Below, piece after piece: positions 8,529 through 17,857 of a stretch of 64,000 bases of DNA; position 1 is the first letter of the stretch, and every line of letters starts with the position of its first letter. The stretch is from the NCBI GenBank assembly GCA_024402115.1, contig JAKSJQ010000008.1, positions 1 to 64,000 on the forward strand. The letters run 5' to 3'. The position numbers and the translations under genes are program-made. The DNA comes from Bacteroidales bacterium (GTDB lineage: Bacteria; Bacteroidota; Bacteroidia; Bacteroidales; UBA932). A model generated the notes under the pieces. It saw nothing but the letters and a program-made list of their open reading frames with translations. It had not been told where the DNA came from and did no database searches.

Positions 8529-10118
8529 TTATCTTCTTCTAAGTGCCTCCATGAGCGGTCTGTCATGGTGGTAGAGAACCTTGCACTCGTTGTCAAGCAT
8601 CATACAGGCACCCTTCTCCATGTCGTAAGGCTCCCACTCGACCTGACCCTTGACGTTAGGGTTGCCGGTCTTGATGAATGCAAGCCAGTAGTTGCTCATC
8701 ACGTCAGCAAGTGCATAAGCGCTCTCTGAAGAGCCGGTCATCTCCCTCTGGAGGGCGATGTTGTTAGACATGAAAGGAAGCTCCATGCCGTGGCTTGCGC
8801 CGAGCACGTTGTTCTCAGGCTTCCACATGAACTGGAAGAGGTAGGTGTCCGCCTTACCCCTTGCGCTCTTCGCTTCAGCCATGTCGAGAGTACCGATTCT
8901 GAACATGGTGTCCATGTAGAGCATGGCCTCAGGGCCCCAGCCTGGATATACCTTCTTGAACTGCTCCACGAACGCAGGGACGTTCTCGGCACCGATGCGC
9001 TGAGCGAGCTGAGCCTCAGCCTCCTCTTCGGTGAGAGTGTTGCTGATATCGAAGGTGAACTCGTTGAAGTTGGTACCGATGATGAGAGGAACGTTGTCAT
9101 GAAGAGGGAGACCGTCCTCGCCGAATGGATGGTATGGAAGGATCTTGCCGTCCCTTACAGGGCCCTGGCCTGCACGGATGCCCCTGCTGCCTGCCCTTCT
9201 GGAAGCGTCAACGAGCTCCTGATAGGTGAACTTGCTGAAATCGGCGTCCGGACCCGGCTTTACGCCGAGCTCCTGCGCGAACGCGAGACCGAACTGGCTT
9301 GAAGCCTCTCCGTCACCGATGGTGGTGGTGTTCATACCGCTCTGGATGATAGCCCTGTGGAAGAGACCCTGTGCAGAAGGAGTTCCCATGAGTGTGCCGA
9401 TCTTTCCGCCGCCACCTGACTGACCTGCGATGGTCACGCAGTCAGGATCACCACCGAACTTCTCGATGTTATCATGAATCCACTCGAGTGCCTTTACCAT
9501 ATCCTGGACACCGAGATTCACTGACTCAGAATACTTTCCGCCGAGTGCGGTGAGGTCGGTGAAACCAAGCACATTGAGACGATGGTTGATCGAGATACCT
9601 ACGATGTCGCCCTTCCTTGCGAGGTTACCCTGGTCGTAGCATGGGAGGTCATGGCCTGAGCCGGTAGAATATCCGCCGCCGTGGATCCATACGAACACAG
9701 GACGTTTCTTACCGTCATTGATACCCTTTGTCCAGACGTTGAGCACGAGGCACTCTGTCTCTGACATAGGCTCCATCACGAAGTTGTTTCCGAACGCGTA
9801 GTCGGTAGGCTTGTAAGAATAATCGAATGTCTGGCCCTGCATTGCCTTAGGGCCATAGATCTTCGCCATCCTCACGCCGTCGAAGTGGTCCGGCTTCTGC
9901 GGAGGCATGAACCTCTCAGCCTTGGCATACTGGATGCCCTTGAATGTATAGAGGTCATCATCGAGATAACCCTCTATGGTTCCATAGGTGGTCTCCACCT
10001 GGGTGTGCTTGCCCGCCGTTATCGGACCGGGATTAGCGGATTCCTTGACATTGCCGGACGTGCATGCGCATGCGAGAGCTGCGATTCCGACGATGCCTGT
10101 ACAAATTCTGAATTTCAT
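8529..10118 (-). CDS. Type-B carboxylesterase lipoprotein, copy 2 of 4
   Basis: This 529-residue paralogue of the 3821-5365 protein has a signal peptide with Cys17 or Cys19 as lipidation site, oxyanion HGGG at about 146-149, Ser234 in AGQSGGGG, Glu353 in GTNFNE and His443 in GASHGMELPF. All catalytic residues are intact. It is second in the operon, 11 bases after the GH-A hydrolase and 19 bases before GH54, so one transcript would deliver hydrolase, esterase, arabinofuranosidase and esterase together. The ester substrate is unknown; an acylated arabinose-containing side chain is the contextual guess. Confidence 0.93.
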   Translation of the reverse strand: MKFRICTGIVGIAALACACTSGNVKESANPGPITAGKHTQVETTYGTIEGYLDDDLYTFKGIQYAKAERFMPPQKPDHFDGVRMAKIYGPKAMQGQTFDYSYKPTDYAFGNNFVMEPMSETECLVLNVWTKGINDGKKRPVFVWIHGGGYSTGSGHDLPCYDQGNLARKGDIVGISINHRLNVLGFTDLTALGGKYSESVNLGVQDMVKALEWIHDNIEKFGGDPDCVTIAGQSGGGGKIGTLMGTPSAQGLFHRAIIQSGMNTTTIGDGEASSQFGLAFAQELGVKPGPDADFSKFTYQELVDASRRAGSRGIRAGQGPVRDGKILPYHPFGEDGLPLHDNVPLIIGTNFNEFTFDISNTLTEEEAEAQLAQRIGAENVPAFVEQFKKVYPGWGPEAMLYMDTMFRIGTLDMAEAKSARGKADTYLFQFMWKPENNVLGASHGMELPFMSNNIALQREMTGSSESAYALADVMSNYWLAFIKTGNPNVKGQVEWEPYDMEKGACMMLDNECKVLYHHDRPLMEALRRR

Positions 10119-10129
10119 ATAATTAATAG

Positions 10130-11377
10130 TTAGAAAATTTCACAGTTTTCCTCGAGAAGCTTCACGAGGTTGTAAGCGAACTGGCGGATAGCCTTGTTGT
10201 CGCGCTCCTTTGGATCCTGCTTGCGCCATGCAGCGATCTTTGCAGACGGCATGTCATGCATAGGAACCATCTGTGCACCCTCAAGGATGTTCACAGCCCA
10301 CTCGCAGGCCTCGAGAATGTCGTCAGTGCTTGCGGTAGTGGTCTTGAACACCTCTTTCTCCTCCTTGAACGACTCCTTGATAAGGCGGATTGCCTCATCT
10401 GCATAGCCCTCACGGTTAGGATTCTCCCTTACCATCTTCGAAGCGTCACGGTTACGGAAGATGCCGAGGCAGGCAGCTGCGATCGAAGGATCCCTGACAG
10501 TACCGTCTGGATAGAAGATGCCGTGGATGTCGCCCCAGCCCGGATAGCTTACCATGAGCTCGAAGAGATACCAGCCCGCTCCGTTCTCGTTGGCCTTCTC
10601 GATTGCAAGGTCATAAGGATTCGAGCGGCCGATGCAGCCCATCTCGCTGTTGATTATCTGCTTGCCGTACTTCTTCTGTGCGGCGAGGGCGATGTCGTAG
10701 TTCTCCTGGATGATGGCGCGGGTCTCACGGTAGTCGTGGAAAGAGATCACGTCGACGAGGTCAGCCGAAGCCGCCTCGATGAACTTAGGATAGGTCACGC
10801 CTACGGTGATGTCGTCGTCAGGAGCGATCTCCTTCACGGTCTGGCAGGCCTTGCGCACGAAGCGGAAGATCTCCTCGGCCCTCTGGTCTGCGATCTCCTG
10901 GCTAGGAGCGTGCTTGTAGTAGTCGTTGCATGTAGGCTCGTTCATGATGTCCCAGCAGAGAAGTCCCTGCGATCCCTTCACTGCACCGACGACTGCGCGG
11001 AGGTAGTCTTCGTTAGCCTTCCAGTTCTCCTCCTTGATCATGTCTGGATTGAGGCCGTTGCCGTTGAAAAGGATAGGCATGACGCTGTAGCCCATGCTGT
11101 CAGCCACCTTGATGTAGTTCTTCAGGGTCTTGATGAATCCTTCCGGATCCCTCTGGTACTGGGCAGGGCCCATCCAGATCCTGGTCGAGTTGAGTCCGAT
11201 CTTCTGTCCATAGCCGAGCTGGGTGCGGACGGTGGCCTCGTCGGCCCTCCATCCGAGGAAGCATACGCCATGGATCTTGCTGTAGTCGACAGGCTGTTTC
11301 TTCTGCGCCTTCGGTGCGGCGGAAATCGTACACAGCGTCAGGAGAGCTGCTGCGATGATGGTCAATGTACGTTTCAT
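10130..11377 (-). CDS. Secreted clan GH-A (GH5-like) glycoside hydrolase, copy 1 of 2
   Basis: This 415-residue protein with a signal peptide (about 1-20) has a TIM-barrel pattern with acid/base Glu147 in CWDIMNEPTC (end of strand 4) and nucleophile Glu245 in INSEMGC (strand 7), about 98 residues apart, as in retaining clan GH-A enzymes. SFHDY (about 212-216) and FYPDGTVRDP are further landmarks. I cannot place it in a numbered family from memory; GH5-like is the safest label. A paralogue in the GH127/GH27 operon (40487-41713) shares the same motifs, including the unusual Cys after each catalytic segment. It is the first gene of the minus operon. The substrate is unknown, probably a beta-linked plant glycan or glycoside. 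Confidence 0.82.
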   Translation of the reverse strand: MKRTLTIIAAALLTLCTISAAPKAQKKQPVDYSKIHGVCFLGWRADEATVRTQLGYGQKIGLNSTRIWMGPAQYQRDPEGFIKTLKNYIKVADSMGYSVMPILFNGNGLNPDMIKEENWKANEDYLRAVVGAVKGSQGLLCWDIMNEPTCNDYYKHAPSQEIADQRAEEIFRFVRKACQTVKEIAPDDDITVGVTYPKFIEAASADLVDVISFHDYRETRAIIQENYDIALAAQKKYGKQIINSEMGCIGRSNPYDLAIEKANENGAGWYLFELMVSYPGWGDIHGIFYPDGTVRDPSIAAACLGIFRNRDASKMVRENPNREGYADEAIRLIKESFKEEKEVFKTTTASTDDILEACEWAVNILEGAQMVPMHDMPSAKIAAWRKQDPKERDNKAIRQFAYNLVKLLEENCEIF

Positions 11378-11512
11378 ATCTTCAGTGTTTCGTGGTTAGG
11401 AGTATTATTTCACGTGCGTATTTTCAGATGTCGCAAGTTAGCCACAATGCAGACCATCAAAGTGGAATATTCTCCTTATTAACTCCCCTATCCTACTTTC
11501 TTCTCCGCGGCG

Positions 11513-11543
11513 TTTGCATCCTTATTTTAATAGGTTTAATATT
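11513..11543 (+). promoter_or_regulatory. Candidate promoter of the arabinanase/esterase operon
   Basis: TTTG at 11513-11516, a 19-base spacer, then TAATATTG at 11536-11543 (one mismatch to TAnnTTTG). The chosen start codon is 40 bases downstream. The 11378-11582 gap lies between divergent operons; I found no matching box for the minus-strand side. Confidence 0.45.
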
Positions 11544-11582
11544 GTCTTAGACAATGGGACAAACCATAACCGCAACATAATC

Positions 11583-13343
11583 ATGAAAACAAAATCAATC
11601 TTAGCAACATGCTGCCTGATGGCGGCATTCACCCTCAACTCGCAGGGTAAGATCGTCGAGAACGGCGGAAAAGGCCCTTACAAGGCTGAAGTCGTGACGG
11701 CGGCATCACTCCCTGGACACACCGTCTACAAGCCACAGAATCTCAAGGCTGCAGCCAAGGAGGAAGGCTTCCTCCCAGTGATGGTCTGGGTCAACGGAGC
11801 AGGCGTCAGCGCCAACTATGAGAGCATGCTCAACGAGATCGCATCTCAGGGTTACGTCGTAGTGGACGCAGCCAACAGCGCAGCGTCGGTAAACGACGTG
11901 ATCGCATGGGTAAACAGCCAGTCAAGGGCTAAGGACGGCGAGTATGCAGGCACCATCAGCGGATACGGCCTCGCACTCGGCGGACAGCCTTCTTCTGCAG
12001 TCCTCTCTGAGCTTCTCCAGGGCAGGACCATCAGGACCGTAGTCCTCGCAAACTCAACCCTCGGTGCCGGCAAGGGCATCAAGGCCGAGGATCTCGCGAA
12101 GTACCGCGGATCAGTCCTCTACCTCGTCGGAGGTGAGAAGAACTCAATCTACAGCGCAGCTCTCAAGGACTACAACGCAATCAGCTCAAGCAACACCTCT
12201 GCAGCCCTCCTCCAGGTGGACCGCAAGCACAATGCACAGGCACTCGGCGGCGACTACTTCGGAAGGCTCGCTACCAGGTGGCTCGACTGGGCCCTCAAGA
12301 GCGACAGGAACGCACTCGGAATCTTCCGTGACGGCGAGCTCGCAATGTACGAGGGCAGCGCATTGAAGTCTAAGAACTTCCCTCCTGCAGAGCACGAATA
12401 TCCAGGCGCACACGACCCTGTAGTCGCTTTCTGCGACGGTAGGTACTATGTGTTCACCACCGGTATGAACGTGATGTCATCTTCAGACATGAAGCACTGG
12501 CGCTACGAGAACAACGTGTTCAAGTCTGCTCCTCAGTGGGCACAGGACAAGGGCTTCCGCGGCATGCCATGGGCACCTGACATCCAGTACATCAACGGCA
12601 AGTGGTACATCTACTACTCATACTCAGGCTTCGGCAAGAACAAGTCTGCCATCGGAGTCGCTACCAACAAGACCCTCAACCCAGAGTCACCTGACTTCAA
12701 GTGGGAGGATCAGGGCATGATCGTGGAGTCTGTCCCTGGCCGTGACGAGTGGAACGCCATCGACGCCAACGTGATGGTTGACGAGGACGGAACAGGCTGG
12801 CTCGTATTCGGCTCGTTCTGGCGCGGCATCAAGATGTGCAAGCTCAACGAGGACTACACCAGGCTCGCAGACCCAGAGGAGTGGTATCCAGTGTCAAGGC
12901 GTCCTGATGGCACCGCACCTGAGACCGTATCTACCGACACCGCAGTGAGCCCAGACCCTAGAGGTCTCGACTTCGACGCTGGTAACGGCGCCGTAGAGGC
13001 TCCTTTCCTCTTCAAGCATGACGGCAAGTACTATCTCTTCGTATCGTTCGACCTCTGCTGCCGCGGCGAGAAGAGTACCTACAACGTAGTTGTCGGCCGC
13101 GCAGACAAGATCACCGGTCCATACTTTGACAAGGACGGCGTGAACATGATGAACAGCGGTGGAACCCTCGTATGCGGCGGCAACGAGCAGTTTGCAGGTG
13201 CAGGCCACTGCGCAGTCGTGACTTTCGACGGCAAGGACTATATCTTCATGCACGGATACGACAAGGATTACGACTACGATTCGAAGCTCCTCATCAGGGA
13301 GATCACCTGGTCAGCTGACGGTTGGCCTATCGTGAACCTCTAG
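11583..13343 (+). CDS. Catalytically dead alpha/beta-hydrolase-like domain fused to GH43 endo-arabinanase-like domain
   Basis: I start at 11583 (MKTKSILATCC, signal peptide); upstream in-frame residues look untranslated. The protein has 586 residues. Residues about 22-240 align with the esterase domains of the next two genes (shared NGG.GPYKAE near the start and WLDW.LK at the end), but their GQSCGG nucleophile elbow is GLALGG here, with Ala131 in place of Ser. Residues about 265-586 are a GH43 five-bladed propeller with Asp278 (GAHDPV), Asp394 (WNAIDANV) and Glu472 (GAVEAPF), plus LFVSFDLCCRG and AGAGHC, the pattern of endo-1,5-alpha-L-arabinanases. Predicted role: internal cleavage of alpha-1,5-arabinan, with the N-terminal domain perhaps binding or structural. 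It is first of three plus-strand genes. Confidence 0.88.
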   Translation: MKTKSILATCCLMAAFTLNSQGKIVENGGKGPYKAEVVTAASLPGHTVYKPQNLKAAAKEEGFLPVMVWVNGAGVSANYESMLNEIASQGYVVVDAANSAASVNDVIAWVNSQSRAKDGEYAGTISGYGLALGGQPSSAVLSELLQGRTIRTVVLANSTLGAGKGIKAEDLAKYRGSVLYLVGGEKNSIYSAALKDYNAISSSNTSAALLQVDRKHNAQALGGDYFGRLATRWLDWALKSDRNALGIFRDGELAMYEGSALKSKNFPPAEHEYPGAHDPVVAFCDGRYYVFTTGMNVMSSSDMKHWRYENNVFKSAPQWAQDKGFRGMPWAPDIQYINGKWYIYYSYSGFGKNKSAIGVATNKTLNPESPDFKWEDQGMIVESVPGRDEWNAIDANVMVDEDGTGWLVFGSFWRGIKMCKLNEDYTRLADPEEWYPVSRRPDGTAPETVSTDTAVSPDPRGLDFDAGNGAVEAPFLFKHDGKYYLFVSFDLCCRGEKSTYNVVVGRADKITGPYFDKDGVNMMNSGGTLVCGGNEQFAGAGHCAVVTFDGKDYIFMHGYDKDYDYDSKLLIREITWSADGWPIVNL

Positions 13344-13365
13344 TATCAACCCAAGAATCAGAATC

Positions 13366-14416
13366 ATGGAAAGAAAGCTTCTCATGACAGCGTGTGCACT
13401 CATCGCGGCAAGCGCAGTGAGCTTCGCACAGACAGACAAGACCCAGGTTATCGAGAACGGCGGAAACGGCCCATACAAGACCATCGTAGTGGGCGACGCC
13501 AGCCTCCCTACCCATACCATCTACAGGCCAAACGACCTCAAGGCTGCAGTTGCAGAGAACGGCAAGCTCCCTGTACTTCTCTACGCAAACGGCGGCTGCG
13601 CCAACAGGAGCCAGGACATGAGCCACCTCCTCAGTGAGGTTGCTTCCCACGGTTACCTCGTGATCGCCATCGGACCATACGAGCAGTATGACGAGAAGGC
13701 ATTCTACGACACCTGGAGGAACATCATCAAGACCATGTACCCTGTAGGTCTTCCATATTGCACCATGGGCAACGGCGAGAAGGTTTACCCTATCAGAGTA
13801 CAAGGCTACCCAGGAAGCAGCCAGGAAGGCTCGCGAAGAGGCAGCCAAGAAGAAGCCAAGCAAGAAGAGCGCACCTGCACCGGAGCCATTCCGCACCTAC
13901 GCCGGCCAGCTCCTCGAGGCTATGGGCTGGATCACCAACCAGAACGCTGACGCATCCAGCGAGTACTACCATCTGGTCGACCTCGACAAGGTCGCTGTCA
14001 TGGGCCAGTCATGCGGTGGTGCTCAGGCTCTCGCAGTTTGCCACGACCCTCGCGTGAAGACCGCGATCATCCTCAACTCAGGAATGGGTGAGATCTCAAT
14101 GGGCGGTGCATCTAAGTCATCCCTCGCAAACCTCCACACTCCTATGTTCTACCTCATCGGTGGTCCCGCAGACGTTGCATACAGGAACGCTCTCGGTGAC
14201 TACGGAAGGCTTGAGGTGCCTGTAGTGATGGCAAACACCAAGGACGGCCACCACGGCACCTACTACACTGCGAACGGCGGCCGCTACGCAATCGCTGTAC
14301 GCATGTGGCTCGACTGGCAGCTCAAGGGCAAGCTCAGCGAGTCTGCACTCTTCCTCAACGACGACTATGAGGCCAGCCTCTACCCAGACTGGACCTTCGA
14401 GAGAAAGAACTGGTAA
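13366..14416 (+). pseudogene. Secreted alpha/beta hydrolase (esterase) split by an apparent +1 frameshift
   Basis: The first frame (13366-13950) encodes a signal peptide and the same NGGNGPYK start as its neighbours, but after about base 13786 it turns into unrelated sequence. The other frame continues the family from about 13790, through a lysine/alanine-rich stretch, to MGQSCGGAQAL (nucleophile Ser), DGHHGTY (probable catalytic His) and WLDWQLKGK, ending at 14416. Skipping one base near 13789 would restore a single protein of about 349 residues with a complete catalytic set. It could be a real inactivating mutation, a sequence error or, less likely, programmed frameshifting. The gene lies 22 bases after the arabinanase fusion and 12 bases before the two-domain esterase, in one operon. 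Confidence 0.75.
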
Positions 14417-14428
14417 CATAAGGAAATC

Positions 14429-16081
14429 ATGAACATCAGAAGATTTATACTCGCACTGATGCTGGTATGCAGCTTCGCGTCACTCGACGCGAAGCCCCAG
14501 CTCAGGAAGAAGATAGTGGACGAAGGCGGCAGCGGTCCGTATAAGGCCGAGGCACGCGAGGAGAAGACCTTCGCAGACGCAGTAGTCTACAAGCCTATCG
14601 ATCTCAAGTCAGCCGCAGCTGACGCCAAGCTCCCTGTCCTCGTATTCGCTAACGGCGGATGCAACGACACTTCCCTCCCTCATGAGAGGATGCTCACCGA
14701 GGTAGCTTCAAGAGGCTACATCGTGATCGCGCTCGGAAGCATGCAGTTCGACATCAACGACCGTCCGCTCAAGAAATCACCTAACGAGCAGATGGCCGCT
14801 GCGATGGACTGGATCATCGCCCAGAACGCCCTCAAGAAGAGCGAATACTACGGTTGCGTGGCTACCGACAAGATCTCTGTCGCAGGACAGTCATGCGGCG
14901 GCGCACAGGCTCTTTTCAACTCTACCGACCCTAGGGTAAAGACCACCGTCATGGTGAACTCCGGAATGGGTGATTTCGAGATGTCAGGTGCCAGCGCAGA
15001 GCTCCTCGACCAGCTCCATGCCCCTATCCTCTATATGGAAGGCGGCGAGAGCGACGTGGCCTATGCCAACGGCGTGAAGGACTATGCCAAGATCAACAAT
15101 GTATTCGCAGCGTTCGCCAACCACCTCACCGCAGGTCATGTCGGTGACTTCGGCGACATCTACGGAGGAAGCTTCGCACAGATGCTCACTGCATGGCTCG
15201 ACTGGCAGCTCAAGGGCGACAAGGAGCAGGCAAAGGTATTCACCGAGAGCAAGCTCGACAAGTACCCAGGATGGACCACCAAGGCCAAGGATCCTAACAC
15301 AGGCTGGAGCAACGTGCCTTTCTACACCATGGAGGTGCACACCTACAACCAGAGGGGCAACAACATCTTCGGAAGGCTCTACATACCTAACGACGGCGCT
15401 GCAAAGAAGCCTCTCGCCATCATGGCGCACGGTTTCAACTCCTCATACCATGAGGTCGAGGCCTACGCCGAGACCCTTGCGCAGGAGGGTGTAGCAAGCT
15501 ACATCTTCGACTTCGCAGGCGGTGCGGTGACCAGCCGCAGCGAGGGTAAGTCTATCGACATGTCCGTATTCACCGAGGCTGACGACATCGCTTCGATCGT
15601 CGACGCTGCCAAGGAGTGGCATTTCATCGATTCAGACAGGATGACCCTCATGGGATGCAGCCAGGGCGGTCTCGTAGCTGCCATCGCATCTGCACAGATG
15701 CCTGACGCATTCAAGTCCGTCGTTCTCGTATATCCTGCATTCTCGATCGCGGAGCACGCTGTGACCCTCCATCCGAAGGAGGCGATCACCTCTGAGACCG
15801 GCGTCCCTGTGATGGGTCTTCCTCTCTCTCATGTATATTACGACAAGCTCATCGGCTACGACGTGTTCAAGGAGATGCCGAAGTACAAGGGCGAGGTCAT
15901 GATCGTATACGGCGACAAGGACCCTATCGCAGCCGGTGACTACATCCAGCGCGCTGAGAAGGCTTACGGAGGCTGCGAGATCAACGTCGTTCCTGACGGT
16001 GCTCACGGCTTCCCAGAGTCACACGCTCATGTGCTCGCAAACAAGCACATCGTGGACTTCATCACCAGGACGCTGAAGTAA
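14429..16081 (+). CDS. Two-domain esterase: tandem alpha/beta hydrolases, second one cinnamoyl-esterase-like
   Basis: This 550-residue secreted protein (signal peptide about 1-21) has two alpha/beta-hydrolase units. Unit 1 (about 28-265) carries Ser155 in AGQSCGG and His237 in AGHVGD and is paralogous to the two preceding gene products. Unit 2 (about 295-550) carries IMAHGFNSS (oxyanion region), Ser411 in MGCSQGG, Asp498 in YGDKDP and His526 in DGAHGF, resembling single-domain cinnamoyl/feruloyl esterases of the GHSQGG type. Both active sites look complete, so it may remove two different acyl groups, for example acetyl and feruloyl, from arabinosyl residues; that specificity is inference. It is last in the operon and followed by a strong terminator. 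Confidence 0.87.
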   Translation: MNIRRFILALMLVCSFASLDAKPQLRKKIVDEGGSGPYKAEAREEKTFADAVVYKPIDLKSAAADAKLPVLVFANGGCNDTSLPHERMLTEVASRGYIVIALGSMQFDINDRPLKKSPNEQMAAAMDWIIAQNALKKSEYYGCVATDKISVAGQSCGGAQALFNSTDPRVKTTVMVNSGMGDFEMSGASAELLDQLHAPILYMEGGESDVAYANGVKDYAKINNVFAAFANHLTAGHVGDFGDIYGGSFAQMLTAWLDWQLKGDKEQAKVFTESKLDKYPGWTTKAKDPNTGWSNVPFYTMEVHTYNQRGNNIFGRLYIPNDGAAKKPLAIMAHGFNSSYHEVEAYAETLAQEGVASYIFDFAGGAVTSRSEGKSIDMSVFTEADDIASIVDAAKEWHFIDSDRMTLMGCSQGGLVAAIASAQMPDAFKSVVLVYPAFSIAEHAVTLHPKEAITSETGVPVMGLPLSHVYYDKLIGYDVFKEMPKYKGEVMIVYGDKDPIAAGDYIQRAEKAYGGCEINVVPDGAHGFPESHAHVLANKHIVDFITRTLK

Positions 16082-16123
16082 TATTCCAGAAACGTAACTG
16101 ACTGACCATCAGTATATTCGACG

Positions 16124-16163
16124 ACTGACGGCTCCCTCGAAAGAAGGAGCCGTCAGTTTGTTT
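16124..16163 (+). terminator. Terminator of the arabinanase/esterase operon
   Basis: Perfect 12-base stem ACTGACGGCTCC / GGAGCCGTCAGT followed by TTGTTT, 42 bases after the two-domain esterase stop. The T-rich tail is only on the plus-strand side. Confidence 0.8.
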
Positions 16164-16199
16164 ATGCATTGATTGTCAAATGTTTATGACATCAAGGAT

Positions 16200-17834
16200 T
16201 TAGAAGAGCGGTCTTCCGTAGTCGCCGTAGAGTGAGAGTACGTTCTCGTCGTTGACCCTGATGCGGCACTCGTCGTCGAAGATCATAGTTGCCTGATGGT
16301 CAGTGGTGAAAGGCTCCCAGGTAGGAAGTCCGGCAGTGTTAGGATCACCGGTCTTGATGAATGAGATCCAGTATGAGCTCATGATGTTCTCGAGGACATG
16401 TGCGTCAGGAGTGTTGCCGGTCATCTCAGGCTGGAGCATCACGTTGTTGAACATGAATGGGAGCTCCATTCCGTGAGAGGCAGCGAGATAGTTGGTCTTA
16501 GGCTGCCAGGTGAAGAGGTATGAGAACACCTTTGCACCGCCCTGCTCGCTCTTGAGGCATGACTGCTTGATAGCGCCTGGAGTGAATGAGAGGTCGATTG
16601 CGAGCATCTCCCTTGGGGTCTTGTTCGGATATACCTTCTTGAAGGTCTCGATGAAGCTGTCGGTGCGGTCACCGAACTTAGCCTTGAGCTCTACGAGCGC
16701 CTCATCCATGCTGATTGGAGGATTCTCGAAAGAGAACTCGTTGAAATCGGTACCGATGATCACAGGGATATCCTTGCTGATCTCAGGAGCGTCTGGAGAG
16801 AACGGATGCCTTGGAAGGATGTTTCCGTCCACTACAGGAGAACCGATGAGGCGAAGGCCTGACATTGGGCTCCTGCCCTCTGTGGTGACGCTTGAGTAGA
16901 TCTGGAGGAGTTCCTCGTAGGTATAGTCGTTAACCTTTGAAGGATTAGCAGCAGTTACGCCGAGAGCCTTTGCGAAAGCGAGGCCGACAGGCTGGGTAGT
17001 CTCAGGAAGCGCATGAGTGAGGGTCGAGCCGCTCTGGATGATGGCCTTGTGGAAGAGACCGTGAGCAGAAGGCATTGCGAGGAGGGTCGAAACCTTGCCT
17101 GCTCCACCTGACTGTCCGCCGATGGTCACGTTATCAGGATCACCACCGAAATATGCGATGTTGTCCTTAACCCACTCGAGAGCCTTCACGATGTCCTGCA
17201 TTCCGAGGTTCACTGAATTGGCGAAAGGTCCGCCGAGAGCGGTGAGGTCGCAGTAGCCGAGGAGGTTGAGACGATGGTTGAGGGTGATGGTCACGATATC
17301 GCCCTTCTCTGCGAGAGCGCGGCCCTCGTAGCAAGGAAGGTCATGGCCAGATCCTGAAGAATATCCGCCGCCATGGATCCATACGAACACCGGACGCTTC
17401 TTGCCGTCGTTGATGCCCTTGGTCCACACGTTGAGCACGAGACAATCCTTCTCGTCCATCGGTTCCCTGATGAACTGGTTACCGAAGGCATAGTCTGTCT
17501 GAGGGTTGCCATCCCATGCGAAGGTCTGGGTCTGAGGGGCCTTAGGGCCATAGTTCCTGCACTTGAGCACTCCCTCATGCTTGTCGGGAGCCACAGGTGG
17601 CATGAAACGCTCAGCCTTCGCGTACTGGATGCCCTTGAAAGTGAAGATAGCGCCATCCTTGTAACCCTGGATGTCGCCATAGACAGTATGAGCAATGGTC
17701 GACTCGTCGGTGACGCAGACCCTGTCATACATGTTCTGGACGGTCATTCCGCTCTCGTTGCCGTTGCCCTGGCCTGCACATGAGCAGACGAGGGCGGCAG
17801 AAGCGGCTGCCGCAAGAAAAGTAATCTTTTTCAT
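16200..17834 (-). CDS. Type-B carboxylesterase lipoprotein, copy 3 of 4
   Basis: This 544-residue protein has a signal peptide (VCSC, Cys19 the more likely lipidation site), oxyanion HGGG at about 154-157, Ser242 in GGQSGGAG, Glu366 in GTDFNE and His454 in AASHGMELPF. It is the most divergent copy at the nucleophile elbow (GGAG rather than GGGG). It is last in the minus operon running from 20626, 23 bases after the VKOR-thioredoxin gene. Catalytic competence is expected; the ester substrate is unknown. Confidence 0.93.
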   Translation of the reverse strand: MKKITFLAAAASAALVCSCAGQGNGNESGMTVQNMYDRVCVTDESTIAHTVYGDIQGYKDGAIFTFKGIQYAKAERFMPPVAPDKHEGVLKCRNYGPKAPQTQTFAWDGNPQTDYAFGNQFIREPMDEKDCLVLNVWTKGINDGKKRPVFVWIHGGGYSSGSGHDLPCYEGRALAEKGDIVTITLNHRLNLLGYCDLTALGGPFANSVNLGMQDIVKALEWVKDNIAYFGGDPDNVTIGGQSGGAGKVSTLLAMPSAHGLFHKAIIQSGSTLTHALPETTQPVGLAFAKALGVTAANPSKVNDYTYEELLQIYSSVTTEGRSPMSGLRLIGSPVVDGNILPRHPFSPDAPEISKDIPVIIGTDFNEFSFENPPISMDEALVELKAKFGDRTDSFIETFKKVYPNKTPREMLAIDLSFTPGAIKQSCLKSEQGGAKVFSYLFTWQPKTNYLAASHGMELPFMFNNVMLQPEMTGNTPDAHVLENIMSSYWISFIKTGDPNTAGLPTWEPFTTDHQATMIFDDECRIRVNDENVLSLYGDYGRPLF

Positions 17835-17857
17835 TGGGATTGATTAATAGTTAGTTA

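Noticed and set aside
8510..8596. Upstream start for the GH54 gene
   Set aside because: It would overlap the preceding esterase and place 29 charged residues before an evident signal peptide; the ATG at 8509 fits.
10256..11482. Long plus-strand open frame (about 408 codons) opposite the GH-A hydrolase
   Set aside because: It mirrors the codon pattern of the real minus-strand gene, has no recognisable domain, and its product is a Val/Leu/Asp-rich shadow sequence.
13780..13800. Programmed +1 frameshift site in the esterase
   Set aside because: No recognised slippery sequence with stop codon or stimulatory element is visible; mutation or sequence error is simpler.
13758..14057. Third open frame across the broken esterase
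   Set aside because: Its product is Arg/Ser/Thr-rich without family motifs; only the two other frames carry alpha/beta-hydrolase similarity.
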